Positions 9,273-18,040 of a stretch of DNA of 64,000 nucleotides are shown here, in pieces. The position numbers and the translations under genes are program-made. The notes beneath the pieces were generated by a model. The model was not told the DNA's origin and made no database searches. It worked only from the letters and a program-made list of their open reading frames with translations. The stretch is from positions 186,001-250,000 of the forward strand of contig JAJDAT010000001.1 in the NCBI GenBank assembly GCA_029261715.1. Direction: 5' to 3'. The first letter of the stretch is position 1; each line of letters begins with the position of its first letter. The DNA comes from Nitrospinia bacterium. GTDB lineage: Bacteria; Nitrospinota; Nitrospinia; Nitrospinales; JAJDAT01.

Positions 9273-10850
9273 CTAAAGAACATTCAATTGGTGGGATACT
9301 TTGGGGTAGGACTGGCCTCTGTGGAACGACCAGGCTTTTTCTTGCACGGCTTTATCGGTTTCGGTTACGCGATCATGTTGGCGCAAATGTTCAGCCCAGG
9401 ACTCAACCAAAAAGTTTTCGACCACTCGACCGGGATATTCCGCATCTTGGAATAGTCCCCAATGCATCGCACCGTCTCTCAGTCGACCAAGCCTCATCTC
9501 CTGCATACTAGTTTTGAAGTTTTCAAAATCTTTTGGTTCAATCTCATACTCTACCGTAACTAACACAGGACCATCGTCGTGTTCCATATCGATGGCGACT
9601 GTTGGAGCAGGCCAATGGAGTGAGGGAGACAAGTTTAGACTATCTCGATCTCCCAATCGATTTCGGTATGTCAGAGCTAAACCTATTATCAGAACTCCGC
9701 TAGCTATATAAAGCGTTGTCGGTATACCAATTTTATTGGCCAATGCGCCCCAAAGCAAACTCCCGCTTGCATACCCTCCAAAGAACACCAGCATGAAATA
9801 GATAGCCATTGCCCGCGCTCGCACCCACGATGGAATAACCGTTTGCGCCGTTACATTAAAACTGGATAAAACCGTCAACCAAGCGGCCCCGCCTACAAAC
9901 ATCCCTCCACAAACTAATGAATAGTTTGGAGCCGCGCCTAACAAAATCATTGTTACCGACAAGATGGCAATGCTCACTCCAACTAAAAAATCTATAGAAT
10001 ATTTTTTCTTCAAATTCGGTAAAAAAACGGCGCCCAAGACAGCCCCTAACCCCAGACAAGTCAGTAAAAACCCATAATCAGAAGAATCCCCATTTAGGTT
10101 TTGCTTAACCACCAGAGGAAGCAAACACCACATCGCTCCTGCCGGGAAAATAAACGCCCCCGTTCGCAACATGACCGACTTAAGATCTGGTGAGTTTTTC
10201 GTAAAGCGCCAGCCCAATCGCATTGCGCTAACAAATTTTTCTGTTGGCAAAGAAGTATTCTTAACCTGTCTGTTCCAAAAATATAAAACAACCGCTACCG
10301 CAAAAAAAGAAAAACCGTTAAACAAAAATGCCCAATGGATACCAAATGAGGCAATAATCAACCCGCCTAACGCAGGGCCAATAGTTCGTGAAATATTGAT
10401 ACCCACACTGTTCAAAGCCAAAGCGGGGGCTAAATCATCTTTCGAAACTAATTCTGGAGTGATTGCCTGCCAGGGAGGAGTAGCAATAGCAACGCCAACT
10501 CCAAGCAAAAACGTTAAAATCAATAAATCACTAGGCTGGATGGTACCTCGATAAGTAATAAAACCAAGAACACTTACTATTAAACACATCCACACTTCAG
10601 CGGCGATCATGAGTTTTCTTCTATCAATAATGTCCGCCAACGCGCCTGCCGGCAGCGCTAGGAAAAACATCGGCAACGTTCCAGCAGTTTGCACTAAAGA
10701 AACCATCAATGGCGACGGAGCCAACGTTGTCATCAACCAACCCGCTCCCACGTCATGCACCCAAGTTCCAACCATGGAAAACATATTGGCGAACCACAAC
10801 ATGCGGAATACAGGTTCCCGAAGAGGACTCCAGGCAGAAGGATTTGCCAT
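9273..10850 (-). CDS. MFS efflux transporter (MFS_3/EntS type) with C-terminal ABM-like domain
   Basis: 525 residues. The first about 405 residues form a 12-helix MFS permease of the enterobactin-exporter (MFS_3) type, with the loop GALADIIDRRK between helices 2 and 3. The last about 105 residues are soluble and resemble an antibiotic-biosynthesis-monooxygenase (ABM) fold: VTVEYEIEP, then a helix, then MHWGLFQDAEYPGRVVENF, ending in an HxxxH-type segment. Such fusions are known in MFS_3 proteins. It is the last gene of a pirin-HxlR-MFS operon (14-nt gap from the regulator), so it probably exports a toxic small molecule under HxlR control. Substrate unknown. Confidence 0.87.
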   Translation of the reverse strand: MANPSAWSPLREPVFRMLWFANMFSMVGTWVHDVGAGWLMTTLAPSPLMVSLVQTAGTLPMFFLALPAGALADIIDRRKLMIAAEVWMCLIVSVLGFITYRGTIQPSDLLILTFLLGVGVAIATPPWQAITPELVSKDDLAPALALNSVGINISRTIGPALGGLIIASFGIHWAFLFNGFSFFAVAVVLYFWNRQVKNTSLPTEKFVSAMRLGWRFTKNSPDLKSVMLRTGAFIFPAGAMWCLLPLVVKQNLNGDSSDYGFLLTCLGLGAVLGAVFLPNLKKKYSIDFLVGVSIAILSVTMILLGAAPNYSLVCGGMFVGGAAWLTVLSSFNVTAQTVIPSWVRARAMAIYFMLVFFGGYASGSLLWGALANKIGIPTTLYIASGVLIIGLALTYRNRLGDRDSLNLSPSLHWPAPTVAIDMEHDDGPVLVTVEYEIEPKDFENFKTSMQEMRLGRLRDGAMHWGLFQDAEYPGRVVENFLVESWAEHLRQHDRVTETDKAVQEKAWSFHRGQSYPKVSHQLNVL

Positions 10851-10864
10851 ACTAGAAACTCACT

Positions 10865-11197
10865 TTATATTTTTAGCTTCCCTCTAAATTTAAGGAATTC
10901 GTTCATAATCGGAATGGAGTTCTTTCCCTCGTCTGTTAGGGAATAATTGACGCGCGGAGGGTTTGTCGGTTGCTCAGAACGGTTAACAATTCCCGCACTC
11001 TCTAAAGACTTCAACCGTTGACTCAGTACCTTAGCGGAAACGCCACTCAAATGTCTCCTTAAATCTCCAAACCCTCGCGGTTTTTCGGATAGAAATAAAA
11101 TAACCCTGGCCGTCCACTTGGTGGAAAAGAATTTTAAACCCTTTTCCAACCAATCGGATTTAGAGTTTGCTTGCCCTTCAACGCAAATCAATTTCAT
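10865..11197 (-). CDS. HxlR-family transcriptional regulator
   Basis: 110 residues from the ATG at 11197, which has a good Shine-Dalgarno (GAGGAT) and lies 1 nt after the pirin stop; a longer reading to 11263 would overlap pirin. Winged helix with the HxlR signature: KWTARVILFLSEKPRGFGDLRR, then SAKVLSQRLKSLESAGIV and NYSLTDEGK. One Cys (residue 5, KLIC) sits where redox-sensing HxlR members carry their sensor cysteine. It is sandwiched between pirin and the MFS pump and most likely regulates its own operon in response to electrophiles or oxidants; that part is inferred from family members. Confidence 0.87.
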   Translation of the reverse strand: MKLICVEGQANSKSDWLEKGLKFFSTKWTARVILFLSEKPRGFGDLRRHLSGVSAKVLSQRLKSLESAGIVNRSEQPTNPPRVNYSLTDEGKNSIPIMNEFLKFRGKLKI

Positions 11198-11198
11198 T

Positions 11199-12011
11199 TT
11201 ATCCTCGAATAGAAGACGATCTTTCCCTATATAAGGGATAGTCCACAGTCGCGGGAACTTCAATAATCGCTAACCTCAACGCGCCTTCCATTGTAGCTTG
11301 AAAACAAATCTTACCCTCCATTTGCGCGTGGATACGAACAAAGTCTTTTTTGTTGATGCGATCTTTTCGCCCTGTATCCTCGTCTACGACCACCCCTTCT
11401 CCATCAATAACAACCACCGCCAAAGAACGATCCGTTTTCAAATCCCAAAGAAATTGATGACCAGAGGAAATGGTCACATCCTTCATTACAGCTTCAGCCT
11501 TCAAAGTAACAGGACCAGGTTCTCCAATAACAGATTTAACGATAACGCCATCTTGTTCTCGGCTTGGAAAATCATCATGAGAAAATTCACGATAAGTGGG
11601 CGCGTCGGAAATAGTTTTGCCTAAGTACGGATCAAACCAAATTTGGAAAAAATCAGTTCGGTCGCCAATGGTTTCCTCTTCATGCGAAACTCCAGAACCG
11701 GTTTGCATAACCTGAGCCCCACCCGCTTTAACGCGACTTCGGTTTCCTAAAGTATCGTAATGGCCAATCTCCCCCTCCAAAGCGTAACTCATAATTTCAA
11801 AAGCTTGGTGAGGATGAAGACCAATTTTCCCATAACCTTCTGCGCTAGCCCAAGCCCAGTAAAACAATGGTCCCACGTTGGGAACTTCAGGACCTTCGCC
11901 AGGAAAACCAAGCGGTTTAGTTTCCGTAATTCTTCCGCCGTCAAACTGACCCGCCCCCTGCGCGTCAGGCGGATACAATTTTATATCTAATTTTGTAGTT
12001 GTACTATTCAT
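11199..12011 (-). CDS. Pirin family protein (bicupin)
   Basis: 270 residues. Start chosen at the ATG 12011, preceded at 8 nt by GAGGTG; an upstream in-frame GTG at 12020 lies inside that ribosome-binding site. The N-terminal cupin carries the pirin metal motif HPHQAFEIMSY and the downstream GSGVSHEE. Pirins are Fe-binding cupins, some with quercetinase activity and others acting as redox-linked co-regulators. Its stop is 1 nt from the HxlR start, so the two are translationally coupled, consistent with an electrophile- or flavonoid-type stress operon with the MFS pump. The exact reaction is not readable from sequence. Confidence 0.9.
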   Translation of the reverse strand: MNSTTTKLDIKLYPPDAQGAGQFDGGRITETKPLGFPGEGPEVPNVGPLFYWAWASAEGYGKIGLHPHQAFEIMSYALEGEIGHYDTLGNRSRVKAGGAQVMQTGSGVSHEEETIGDRTDFFQIWFDPYLGKTISDAPTYREFSHDDFPSREQDGVIVKSVIGEPGPVTLKAEAVMKDVTISSGHQFLWDLKTDRSLAVVVIDGEGVVVDEDTGRKDRINKKDFVRIHAQMEGKICFQATMEGALRLAIIEVPATVDYPLYRERSSSIRG

Positions 12012-12090
12012 AACATTCACCTCAATATATTTGCAGTCTTACTTTCTTATGCTAATCCATAAAAGAATTAAAGTATTCAGCCTTCACCTC

Positions 12091-12410
12091 CCATGTCATC
12101 CAGAAGCTATCATCATTGATGAGCCGTGCTGAGGCACTCGAAGCAGCGGAGAATTTCGCCTTGAATCCTTTGATGTACCTGTGAGGAACGTCGAAGGATC
12201 ACAGTGAAGCTCCCGAACCCCAACCACCTCTTTGCCTTTAAGTTTTGGAGAAAAAAGCGTTAAACAAAATTAAACTTTTTAACCTCACATCCTACCGCAT
12301 GTCATCCTGAAGAAAACCTTTAGGTTTGATGAAGGATCTCGCCTCGATTTAAATAATTTTCATGCGAAACCTATACTGAGCAACGCCGAAGTAGCTCTCG
12401 AAGCACGACC
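12091..12410. repeat. Cluster of dispersed repeats (families A and B)
   Basis: The 402-bp gap between pirin and the VOC gene holds no gene but several repeat copies: a family A copy near 12093 (ATGTCATCCAGAAG), a better one at 12301-12348 (GTCATCCTGA ... GAAGGATCTCGCCTCGAT), and family B remnants near 12120-12150 and 12378-12408 (GCTCTCGAAGCACGACCAC). The stretch 12215-12350 as a whole recurs, diverged, at 17565-17705. Confidence 0.75.
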
Positions 12411-12413
12411 ACC

Positions 12414-12839
12414 TCACTCATCATAATGAATTTCTAAATGATGCCCATCAGGATCAAAAAAATAAGCCGAAGCCCCGCTTCCATATTGTCGAGGTTCACC
12501 ATCAATTTTGACATTTTGATCCTTTAGCTCTTGTAAGATCACCTGAAACTGATCTTTCGTCGTAGTGAACGCAAAGTGCAAGTATCCCTCTTCTGTAAAA
12601 ACCTTATGCGCCGATTCTAAGTCCAGGTCCGGCGACTCAAACAAAGCAATGGCGACATTACCAACATCCACTTCAATGTGTTTATTACCCGCTTTAGTTT
12701 CTGTTCGATAAATAACGGGAAATCCGAGAACTTGGCTATAGAACTCTTCGGCAACCTCCATATTTTTTACGTTCAATCCAAAATGATTCATTCCTTTGAG
12801 TTGAATCTTTGATTTAGTTGTTGTGCTTTCTGTACTCAT
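12414..12839 (-). CDS. VOC (glyoxalase/bleomycin-resistance/dioxygenase) family protein
   Basis: 141 residues, ATG with a GGAAA Shine-Dalgarno. Two beta-alpha-beta-beta-beta units typical of the vicinal oxygen chelate fold: MNHFGLNVKNMEVAEEFY ... VIYRTETK and YLHFAFTTTKDQF ... FFDPDGHHLEIHYDE. Putative metal ligands are the His in NHFGLNV, the His in YLHFAF and the Glu in HHLEIHY. Members include glyoxalases, ring-cleaving dioxygenases and thiol transferases; the sequence alone does not decide. It lies 50 nt downstream of the CDGSH gene on the same strand and probably belongs to the same stress cluster. Confidence 0.85.
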   Translation of the reverse strand: MSTESTTTKSKIQLKGMNHFGLNVKNMEVAEEFYSQVLGFPVIYRTETKAGNKHIEVDVGNVAIALFESPDLDLESAHKVFTEEGYLHFAFTTTKDQFQVILQELKDQNVKIDGEPRQYGSGASAYFFDPDGHHLEIHYDE

Positions 12840-12889
12840 TTTATTTTCCTTTCCCTAAAGAACTAATTTGCCCAAACAAATTACGTCAA

Positions 12890-13120
12890 TTACTTACTAT
12901 GCGTGCCATCGCAAAATGGAGCGTTACCCGTTTTGCCACAATCGCAAATTGCAACCTGCTTATCTTCGGCTATTACAAATTGAGTTGGAGACTTTGCCCC
13001 CACTCCTAGCCTTTCATGGGAACCATCGCAATAAGGTTTGTTCGCCGATTCGCCGCAGGCACAGTAATACTTAATTCCTTCGGTTTCTTCGAAAATAGTT
13101 GGTTTATTTTGATAAGACAT
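12890..13120 (-). CDS. CDGSH-type iron-sulfur protein (two clusters)
   Basis: 76 residues containing two mitoNEET-like motifs, CACG-x7-CDGSH and CDCG-x7-CDGTH, each giving the 3Cys-1His ligand set for a redox-active [2Fe-2S] cluster. The tandem arrangement matches the small bacterial double-CDGSH class. AAGGAG ribosome-binding site 7 nt before the ATG. It is first of a minus-strand run with VOC, pirin, HxlR and MFS genes, fitting a redox or electrophile stress theme. It is divergent from the sigma54 activator gene (250-bp gap). Confidence 0.93.
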   Translation of the reverse strand: MSYQNKPTIFEETEGIKYYCACGESANKPYCDGSHERLGVGAKSPTQFVIAEDKQVAICDCGKTGNAPFCDGTHSK

Positions 13121-13326
13121 TTGAACTCTCCTTAATAAGTGATTTGATTAACTATTACTCAGTATAGAGCATGAACCGTGCCAAACCATGCTAAACGTAA
13201 TAACCCATTATTTCATAAGGCTTTCTGTGAGTTTAGCTGACATTTCAATAACTACTCATTTGCGTTAATTACGAAATTCAGTAGAATAACTACTCAAGTA
13301 CGTATAAAATGCCATCAACATGTTAT

Positions 13327-13351
13327 GTCGAGCTTGTCGAAGCGCGACCAC
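13327..13351. repeat. Family B repeat copy
   Basis: GTCGAGCTTGTCGAAGCGCGACCAC, a short family B copy placed 20 nt upstream of the sigma54-activator start. An in-frame ATG at 13320 just ahead of it makes a longer but probably false N-terminus. Confidence 0.6.
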
Positions 13352-13370
13352 AATTAACAAAAGAAAACTC

Positions 13371-14807
13371 ATGAAAAAAGAAGAACGTTTAAGACTAGCC
13401 GAGTTCACCATCAACAATTGCGGAGACTCCATCATATTCCACAATTGTCGCGGAGAAATACTCAACGTCAACAAAACCACCTGCAACATCCTCGGATACT
13501 CAGAAAAAGAATTGATCGGAAAAACTATTCAAGATATCAATCCTACTTCAAACAAAAAAACATGGGCCAAACATTGGAAAGCGCTTAGAAAATCAAAAAC
13601 GCTCACCTTTGAAGACGACCATTACACAAGAAGCGGTGAAATAATTCCCATAGAGGTGACCGCTAATTTTATCGAATTTGGCGAAGGAGAATACGCCGTC
13701 GGATTTGCGCGAGACATTTCCGTTCGAAAAAGGATGGAAGAAGAACAGAAAAAAGCCTTCGAAGAGATTAAACGACTACGCGAACAACTAGAATTAGAAA
13801 ACGAGTACCTATATGAAGAAATGGCAGAGCTGCAAGCCTTTGGGCGGATTATAGGAACTAGTCACTCTTTACAAAACATTTTAAAACAAATCGAAATGGT
13901 CTCGCCAACCGACGCCAACACACTCATAATGGGAGAATCCGGAACCGGCAAAGAACTCATCGCCCACGAAATCCACACCCGTAGTAAAAGAGCCCAAAGA
14001 CCCATGATACGCGTCAACTGCGCGTCCATTCCCAGAGAGCTCTACGAAAGCGAATTTTTCGGCCACGTCAAAGGCGCGTTTACTGGAGCAATTAAAGACC
14101 GTGTCGGTCGGTTTGAACTAGCCAACGGAGGAACCCTCTTCTTAGATGAAGTGGGAGAAATCCCGTTAGACTTACAAAGCAAACTCCTGCGTGTCCTTCA
14201 GGAAGGAACCTTTGAAAAAGTAGGAAACGAAAAAACAATAGAGGTAGACGTTCGAGTCATAGCCGCAACGAACAGAGATTTAAAGAGAGAAGTCGCGAAC
14301 GGAAAATTCCGTGAAGATTTATATTACCGTTTAAACGTCTTCCCATTAGAAGTACCGGCATTAAGAGAAAGAAAAGAGGATATCCCCGTACTCGCTAACC
14401 ATTTTTTGGAATTAGCTAAGAAAAACTTTAATCGACCAGAAACGAAGTTCACAAAAAATAATCTTATCAATTTAGAACGATACGAATGGCCAGGGAATGT
14501 GCGGGAATTGCAGAATGTAATTGAACGCGCAGTTATAACCTCTCAATCTGGAAAACTTGTTTTTAATTTAGAGAAAGATTTAAGTCAAAAAAAATTGACC
14601 ACTCCAGATCGACAAACGAATTCTATTTCTAAGGATAAAGTTTTGACGTTTGCGGAAGTAAAAGAATTTGAACGCGAGAATATATTAGCGGCGTTAGAGA
14701 AAAGCAATTGGAAGATCTTCGGCAAATACGGAGCCGCCGAGCTTCTCGATATCCCTCCCACCACCCTAGCCACCCGTATCCAACGAATGGGTTTGAAGAA
14801 AAATTAA
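13371..14807 (+). CDS. PAS-domain sigma54-dependent transcriptional activator
   Basis: 478 residues from the ATG at 13371; the longer reading from 13320 runs through a dispersed repeat and is rejected. PAS domain at about 8-125, short coiled coil, then an AAA+ sigma54-interaction domain: Walker A GESGTGKE, the sigma54-contacting GAFTGA loop, Walker [10 protein letters not shown], and the sensor/arginine-finger region [15 protein letters not shown]-terminal Fis-type HTH ending [11 protein letters not shown]. There is no REC domain, so input comes through PAS rather than phosphorylation. It is divergent from the CDGSH gene, which it could regulate, but I found no convincing -24/-12 promoter there. 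Confidence 0.93.
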   Translation: MKKEERLRLAEFTINNCGDSIIFHNCRGEILNVNKTTCNILGYSEKELIGKTIQDINPTSNKKTWAKHWKALRKSKTLTFEDDHYTRSGEIIPIEVTANFIEFGEGEYAVGFARDISVRKRMEEEQKKAFEEIKRLREQLELENEYLYEEMAELQAFGRIIGTSHSLQNILKQIEMVSPTDANTLIMGESGTGKELIAHEIHTRSKRAQRPMIRVNCASIPRELYESEFFGHVKGAFTGAIKDRVGRFELANGGTLFLDEVGEIPLDLQSKLLRVLQEGTFEKVGNEKTIEVDVRVIAATNRDLKREVANGKFREDLYYRLNVFPLEVPALRERKEDIPVLANHFLELAKKNFNRPETKFTKNNLINLERYEWPGNVRELQNVIERAVITSQSGKLVFNLEKDLSQKKLTTPDRQTNSISKDKVLTFAEVKEFERENILAALEKSNWKIFGKYGAAELLDIPPTTLATRIQRMGLKKN

Positions 14808-14810
14808 AAA

Positions 14811-14998
14811 AGCCACGCTGAGGCTCTCCAAGCGCGACCACTATTATCTTTTAAAAGAACATAAGGGAAACATCATCTTTTTAATAAAATATCGCTTCAA
14901 CTAACCAGATCATCTCCCCATCATCCGTGACGAGCTCCGTAGGGGTGAGGAAGGATCTAGGTAAAAAATTGTCGCACTGAACTTGTCGAACAATGACC
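14811..14998. repeat. Dispersed repeats (families B, A, B) between activator and kinase genes
   Basis: The gap 14808-15161 carries no gene. A family B copy at 14813-14841 (GCTGAGGCTCTCCAAGCGCGACCAC) follows the activator stop and probably shapes its 3' end. A family A copy lies at 14920-14962 (TCATCCGTGACGAGCTCC ... GAAGGATCTAG), and a diverged B fragment (CACTGAACTTGTCGAACAATGACCAT) at 14974-14999. The remaining 160 bp before the kinase gene are AT-rich. Confidence 0.7.
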
Positions 14999-15161
14999 AT
15001 CTATCATCAACTTCAATCCATCATTTTTTTTGGATAACAAAATATTTAATTAGAATGATTTTTAATGATTATTGTAAAAAAGTTTAATACAATACTGCTA
15101 CAAAAAGGTAATAAGCATAACAAAAACAATAAGCTTTCATACCCTTTTTCAAGAGAATGAT

Positions 15162-17501
15162 ATGTCTACCAACAGCGACAATGAGTTATCGAAAGAAATA
15201 ATTTCATCCAGTCAATTTGAAGAAATATTCAAAGGGCACAATCATGTTCTTGAATTATTGGCTTCAGGAAAGCCTCTGACCGAAACCCTGGACAATTTAG
15301 TCAAAATCCTTGAGTCTCAGTTGATTCATTCTCGTTGTTCTGTTCTCCTTCTCGATAAAACAGGCAAATATTTTAGCAAAGGCGCTTCTCCAAGCTTATC
15401 CCAGTCCTATTGTGATGCCATTAATGGACTACCAGTCGGTCCCGATATCGGGCCTTGCGCCATGGCTGCATTTAAAAATGAAATCGTTGTCATCGAAAAC
15501 ATTGAAACCGATACCCGGTGGCCAGTTTTTAAGGATTTAGCTCTAAGCCATAATTTAAAAGCTTGTTGGTCCACACCAATTAGAAATATTAAAGGAGAAG
15601 TTTTAGGTACTTTATGCCCCTATTACGAAAAGCCTTTTACGCCTACGGAAAATGAATTTCAAATGGTTCGGCACGCGGCGTATTTAGCTGGAATCGCCAT
15701 TCAATTAAAACAGGCAGATGAAGTTTTTCATGAAAAAAACAGATTGTTAGAAAATGAAATCAAGGAAAGGAAAAAAACATCTTCCTTAGTTGCCGAACAA
15801 AATCGGATTCTTGAGATGCTTGCAACCGAAAAAGAATTAAAAGAAATATTGGATGCGATTACAATCATGACCGAAAATCGATATGAAGATATAAAGTGTT
15901 CCATTCTTATTTTGGACAGGGAAACCCAACAGATGCATTACGTGTCAACGCCTAATATTCCTAAAGGATATATAGATGCATTCGACGGCTTTAAAATCGG
16001 CCCTAAAGTTGGATCATGCGGAACAGCGGCCTATTACAATAAGACGGTCATCGTCGATGATATTGCCAACGATCCTCTTTGGGAAGGTTATGGTCATATT
16101 GCTCTTAATCATGGGATTAAAGCCTGCTGGTCGGCGCCAGTGCGAGATTCCAAGGGGGATGTATTAGGTACGTTTGCGTTATTTCCAAATGATACCCGAA
16201 AACCTAAAGAAGATGAGATGGAATTCATTCATTCCATAGGTCACTTGGCTGGCATCACCATCGAGCGGAAACAAATCCAAGAAGAATTAATTAAATCTAA
16301 AGAAGAAGCTCAAGCGGCCAATCGTGCGAAGTCAGATTTCCTTTCAAAAATGAGTCATGAGTTGCGCACCCCGATGAATTCCATCTTGGGATTTACCCAA
16401 ATCTTGAATTTGGATAAAAAACACCCCTTAACCAAAACTCAAAGGGAAAACTTGCAATTCATATCCTCTTCTGGAGATCACTTACTGGAACTTATTAATG
16501 AAGTCCTAGATCTTTCAAAAATTGAATCTGGAAAACTAAAATTATTCATTGAACCTGTCGATTTAGTTCCAATTATTAAAGATGTTATTTCTATTTCCCA
16601 ACCGTTGGCCAACAAGGAAGAGATTTCTCTTGAAAACATTCAAACTCCGAATACCCCCTTTATCGCAAATGTTGACCCTCTGCGGATAAAACAAGTCCTT
16701 TTAAACCTCACATCAAACGCGATTAAATATAATAAACCAAAAGGCTCTGTAAAGATTTTTTGCAAAAAACTAAATGATGAGAAAATACGTTTAGGAGTGA
16801 AAGATACAGGGCATGGAATTAGTAATGCTCAAAAAGATAAAATTTTTAAACCTTTTGAGCGTTTCAATGTGAAAGCTGACGATATCGAAGGAACTGGCAT
16901 AGGATTAACTATAACTAAGCAGTTAGTCGAATTAATGCATGGCTCAATTGGCTTTGAAAGTATTTCAGGAGAAGGAAGCTTTTTCTATATAGATATTCCA
17001 ATTTCAGATAAGCCTTACGTTCCTGTTCGAATTGAAAAGGGAATAGACTTTATTCAATCTGTACCAAAGAATAACGGGAAAAAGAAAATTCTCTACATAG
17101 AAGATATAAAATTGAATATCCATTTGATTGAACAAATTTTTGCAAACAGAGATGATTTAGAATTAATCTCCGCGCTCAATGCAACAGAAGGAATAAAAAT
17201 AGCAGAGGCTCAAGTACCCGATTTAATTCTACTGGATATGAATTTACCCGACATGGATGGATTTACAGCTTACAAAAAACTTCAAACGATAAATACGCTA
17301 AAGAATATCCATGTTATTGCATTGACCGCAGACGCTATGGACATCAATATTCAAAAAGCCATGGATATGGGTTTTAAGAACTATATTACCAAACCAATTA
17401 GAGTCACTAAACTTTTGAATATAATCGACGAAACTTTTTCGCAAACCCCTCATTTGGATCCCACCCTTCAGTCTCCACCCGCATCTAACCAATTGGATTG
17501 A
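15162..17501 (+). CDS. GAF-GAF-HisKA-HATPase-REC hybrid histidine kinase
   Basis: 779 residues, no membrane segment. Two tandem GAF domains (about 20-180 and 205-370) that resemble each other strongly, both with the GP/GS-C-x-A core and an ACWS-P-R segment, so they arose by internal duplication. Kinase core: H-box [14 protein letters not shown]-box LTSNAIKYN, G1 DTGHGI, G2 GTGIGLT. C-terminal REC with LYIED acidic pair, phospho-site LLDMNLPDMDG and ITKPI lysine. It is closely related in kinase and REC parts to the genes at 40041, 42082, 44196 and 48251. GAF pairs often bind cyclic nucleotides, haem or small ligands; which one is not visible here. Confidence 0.92.
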   Translation: MSTNSDNELSKEIISSSQFEEIFKGHNHVLELLASGKPLTETLDNLVKILESQLIHSRCSVLLLDKTGKYFSKGASPSLSQSYCDAINGLPVGPDIGPCAMAAFKNEIVVIENIETDTRWPVFKDLALSHNLKACWSTPIRNIKGEVLGTLCPYYEKPFTPTENEFQMVRHAAYLAGIAIQLKQADEVFHEKNRLLENEIKERKKTSSLVAEQNRILEMLATEKELKEILDAITIMTENRYEDIKCSILILDRETQQMHYVSTPNIPKGYIDAFDGFKIGPKVGSCGTAAYYNKTVIVDDIANDPLWEGYGHIALNHGIKACWSAPVRDSKGDVLGTFALFPNDTRKPKEDEMEFIHSIGHLAGITIERKQIQEELIKSKEEAQAANRAKSDFLSKMSHELRTPMNSILGFTQILNLDKKHPLTKTQRENLQFISSSGDHLLELINEVLDLSKIESGKLKLFIEPVDLVPIIKDVISISQPLANKEEISLENIQTPNTPFIANVDPLRIKQVLLNLTSNAIKYNKPKGSVKIFCKKLNDEKIRLGVKDTGHGISNAQKDKIFKPFERFNVKADDIEGTGIGLTITKQLVELMHGSIGFESISGEGSFFYIDIPISDKPYVPVRIEKGIDFIQSVPKNNGKKKILYIEDIKLNIHLIEQIFANRDDLELISALNATEGIKIAEAQVPDLILLDMNLPDMDGFTAYKKLQTINTLKNIHVIALTADAMDINIQKAMDMGFKNYITKPIRVTKLLNIIDETFSQTPHLDPTLQSPPASNQLD

Positions 17502-17535
17502 AGAAAAGTTCACTTAAGTAAAGTATCTAAAATAT

Positions 17536-17740
17536 TTATCACGGTGAGGCTTAAGCTTGTCCTGAGGCATTCGAAGGAAGCTGCGGCCACCTCTTTGTTT
17601 TGAAGAAGAAAATGTTAAACAAAATAAAACTTTATTTAGACTAGCACCCACCACATGTCATTCTGACGAATCCCACAAGGGCGAGGAAGAATCTCGCCTC
17701 GATCAAAAGTCATTTCGAGCTTGTCGAGAAATCTATGCTC
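17536..17740. repeat. Composite dispersed repeat (B plus A copies)
   Basis: B-like copy 17536-17594 (CCTGAGGCATTCGAAGG ... GGCCACCTCTTTG), then a spacer with GTTAAACAAAAT, then A copy 17656-17703 (TGTCATTCTGACG ... GAAGAATCTCGCCTCGAT) and another short palindromic copy at 17710-17735 (TTCGAGCTTGTCGAGAA core). The order and spacer match the block at 12215-12350. Confidence 0.7.
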
Positions 17741-17843
17741 CAGAGGAGCATGTTCCTCTGAAACCTCCAGAACTCCGCCTACAAAACAATTTTGGTGTAG
17801 AATAACGTGTAAAATTAAATCCTTTACGACAAAAGAAACCAAA

Positions 17844-17954
17844 ATGACAAATCCAGAACACTTCAAACAACTAAAAAAAGGCGTTGACTCCTGTAACACT
17901 TTGCAAGATGAGAACTCATGTATTAAGACAAATCTAAATGAGAGGGTTCCATAA
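17844..17954 (+). pseudogene. Relic: N-terminus of a pentapeptide-repeat protein
   Basis: A 36-codon frame beginning MTNPEHFKQLKKGVDS. This matches the characteristic leader that opens many bacterial pentapeptide-repeat proteins (M-x-N-x-E-H-L-x-I-L-K-x-G-V-x-x-W-N), but the expected Trp-Asn and the following A(D/N)Lxx repeats are missing: the frame drifts into an unrelated sequence and stops. An upstream in-frame start at 17721 lies in repeat DNA. I read it as the decayed 5' end of a lost gene; the match rests on memory of the family. Confidence 0.5.
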
Positions 17955-18040
17955 ATTCAGATATTTTAGATATATTTAAATCTTTTCTACTGATTTTTTT
18001 TCTATTCGAAATTCCTCAATTTTATAGAAATTAATTTATT

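Noticed and set aside
13121-13370. Sigma54 (-24/-12) promoter for the CDGSH gene
   Set aside because: I found no GG-N10-GC pair in suitable sequence and spacing.
17636-17899. Opposing open frames in the repeat block after the GAF-GAF kinase
   Set aside because: Built from repeat DNA; only the short MTNPEHFKQLKKG segment resembles a known protein start.
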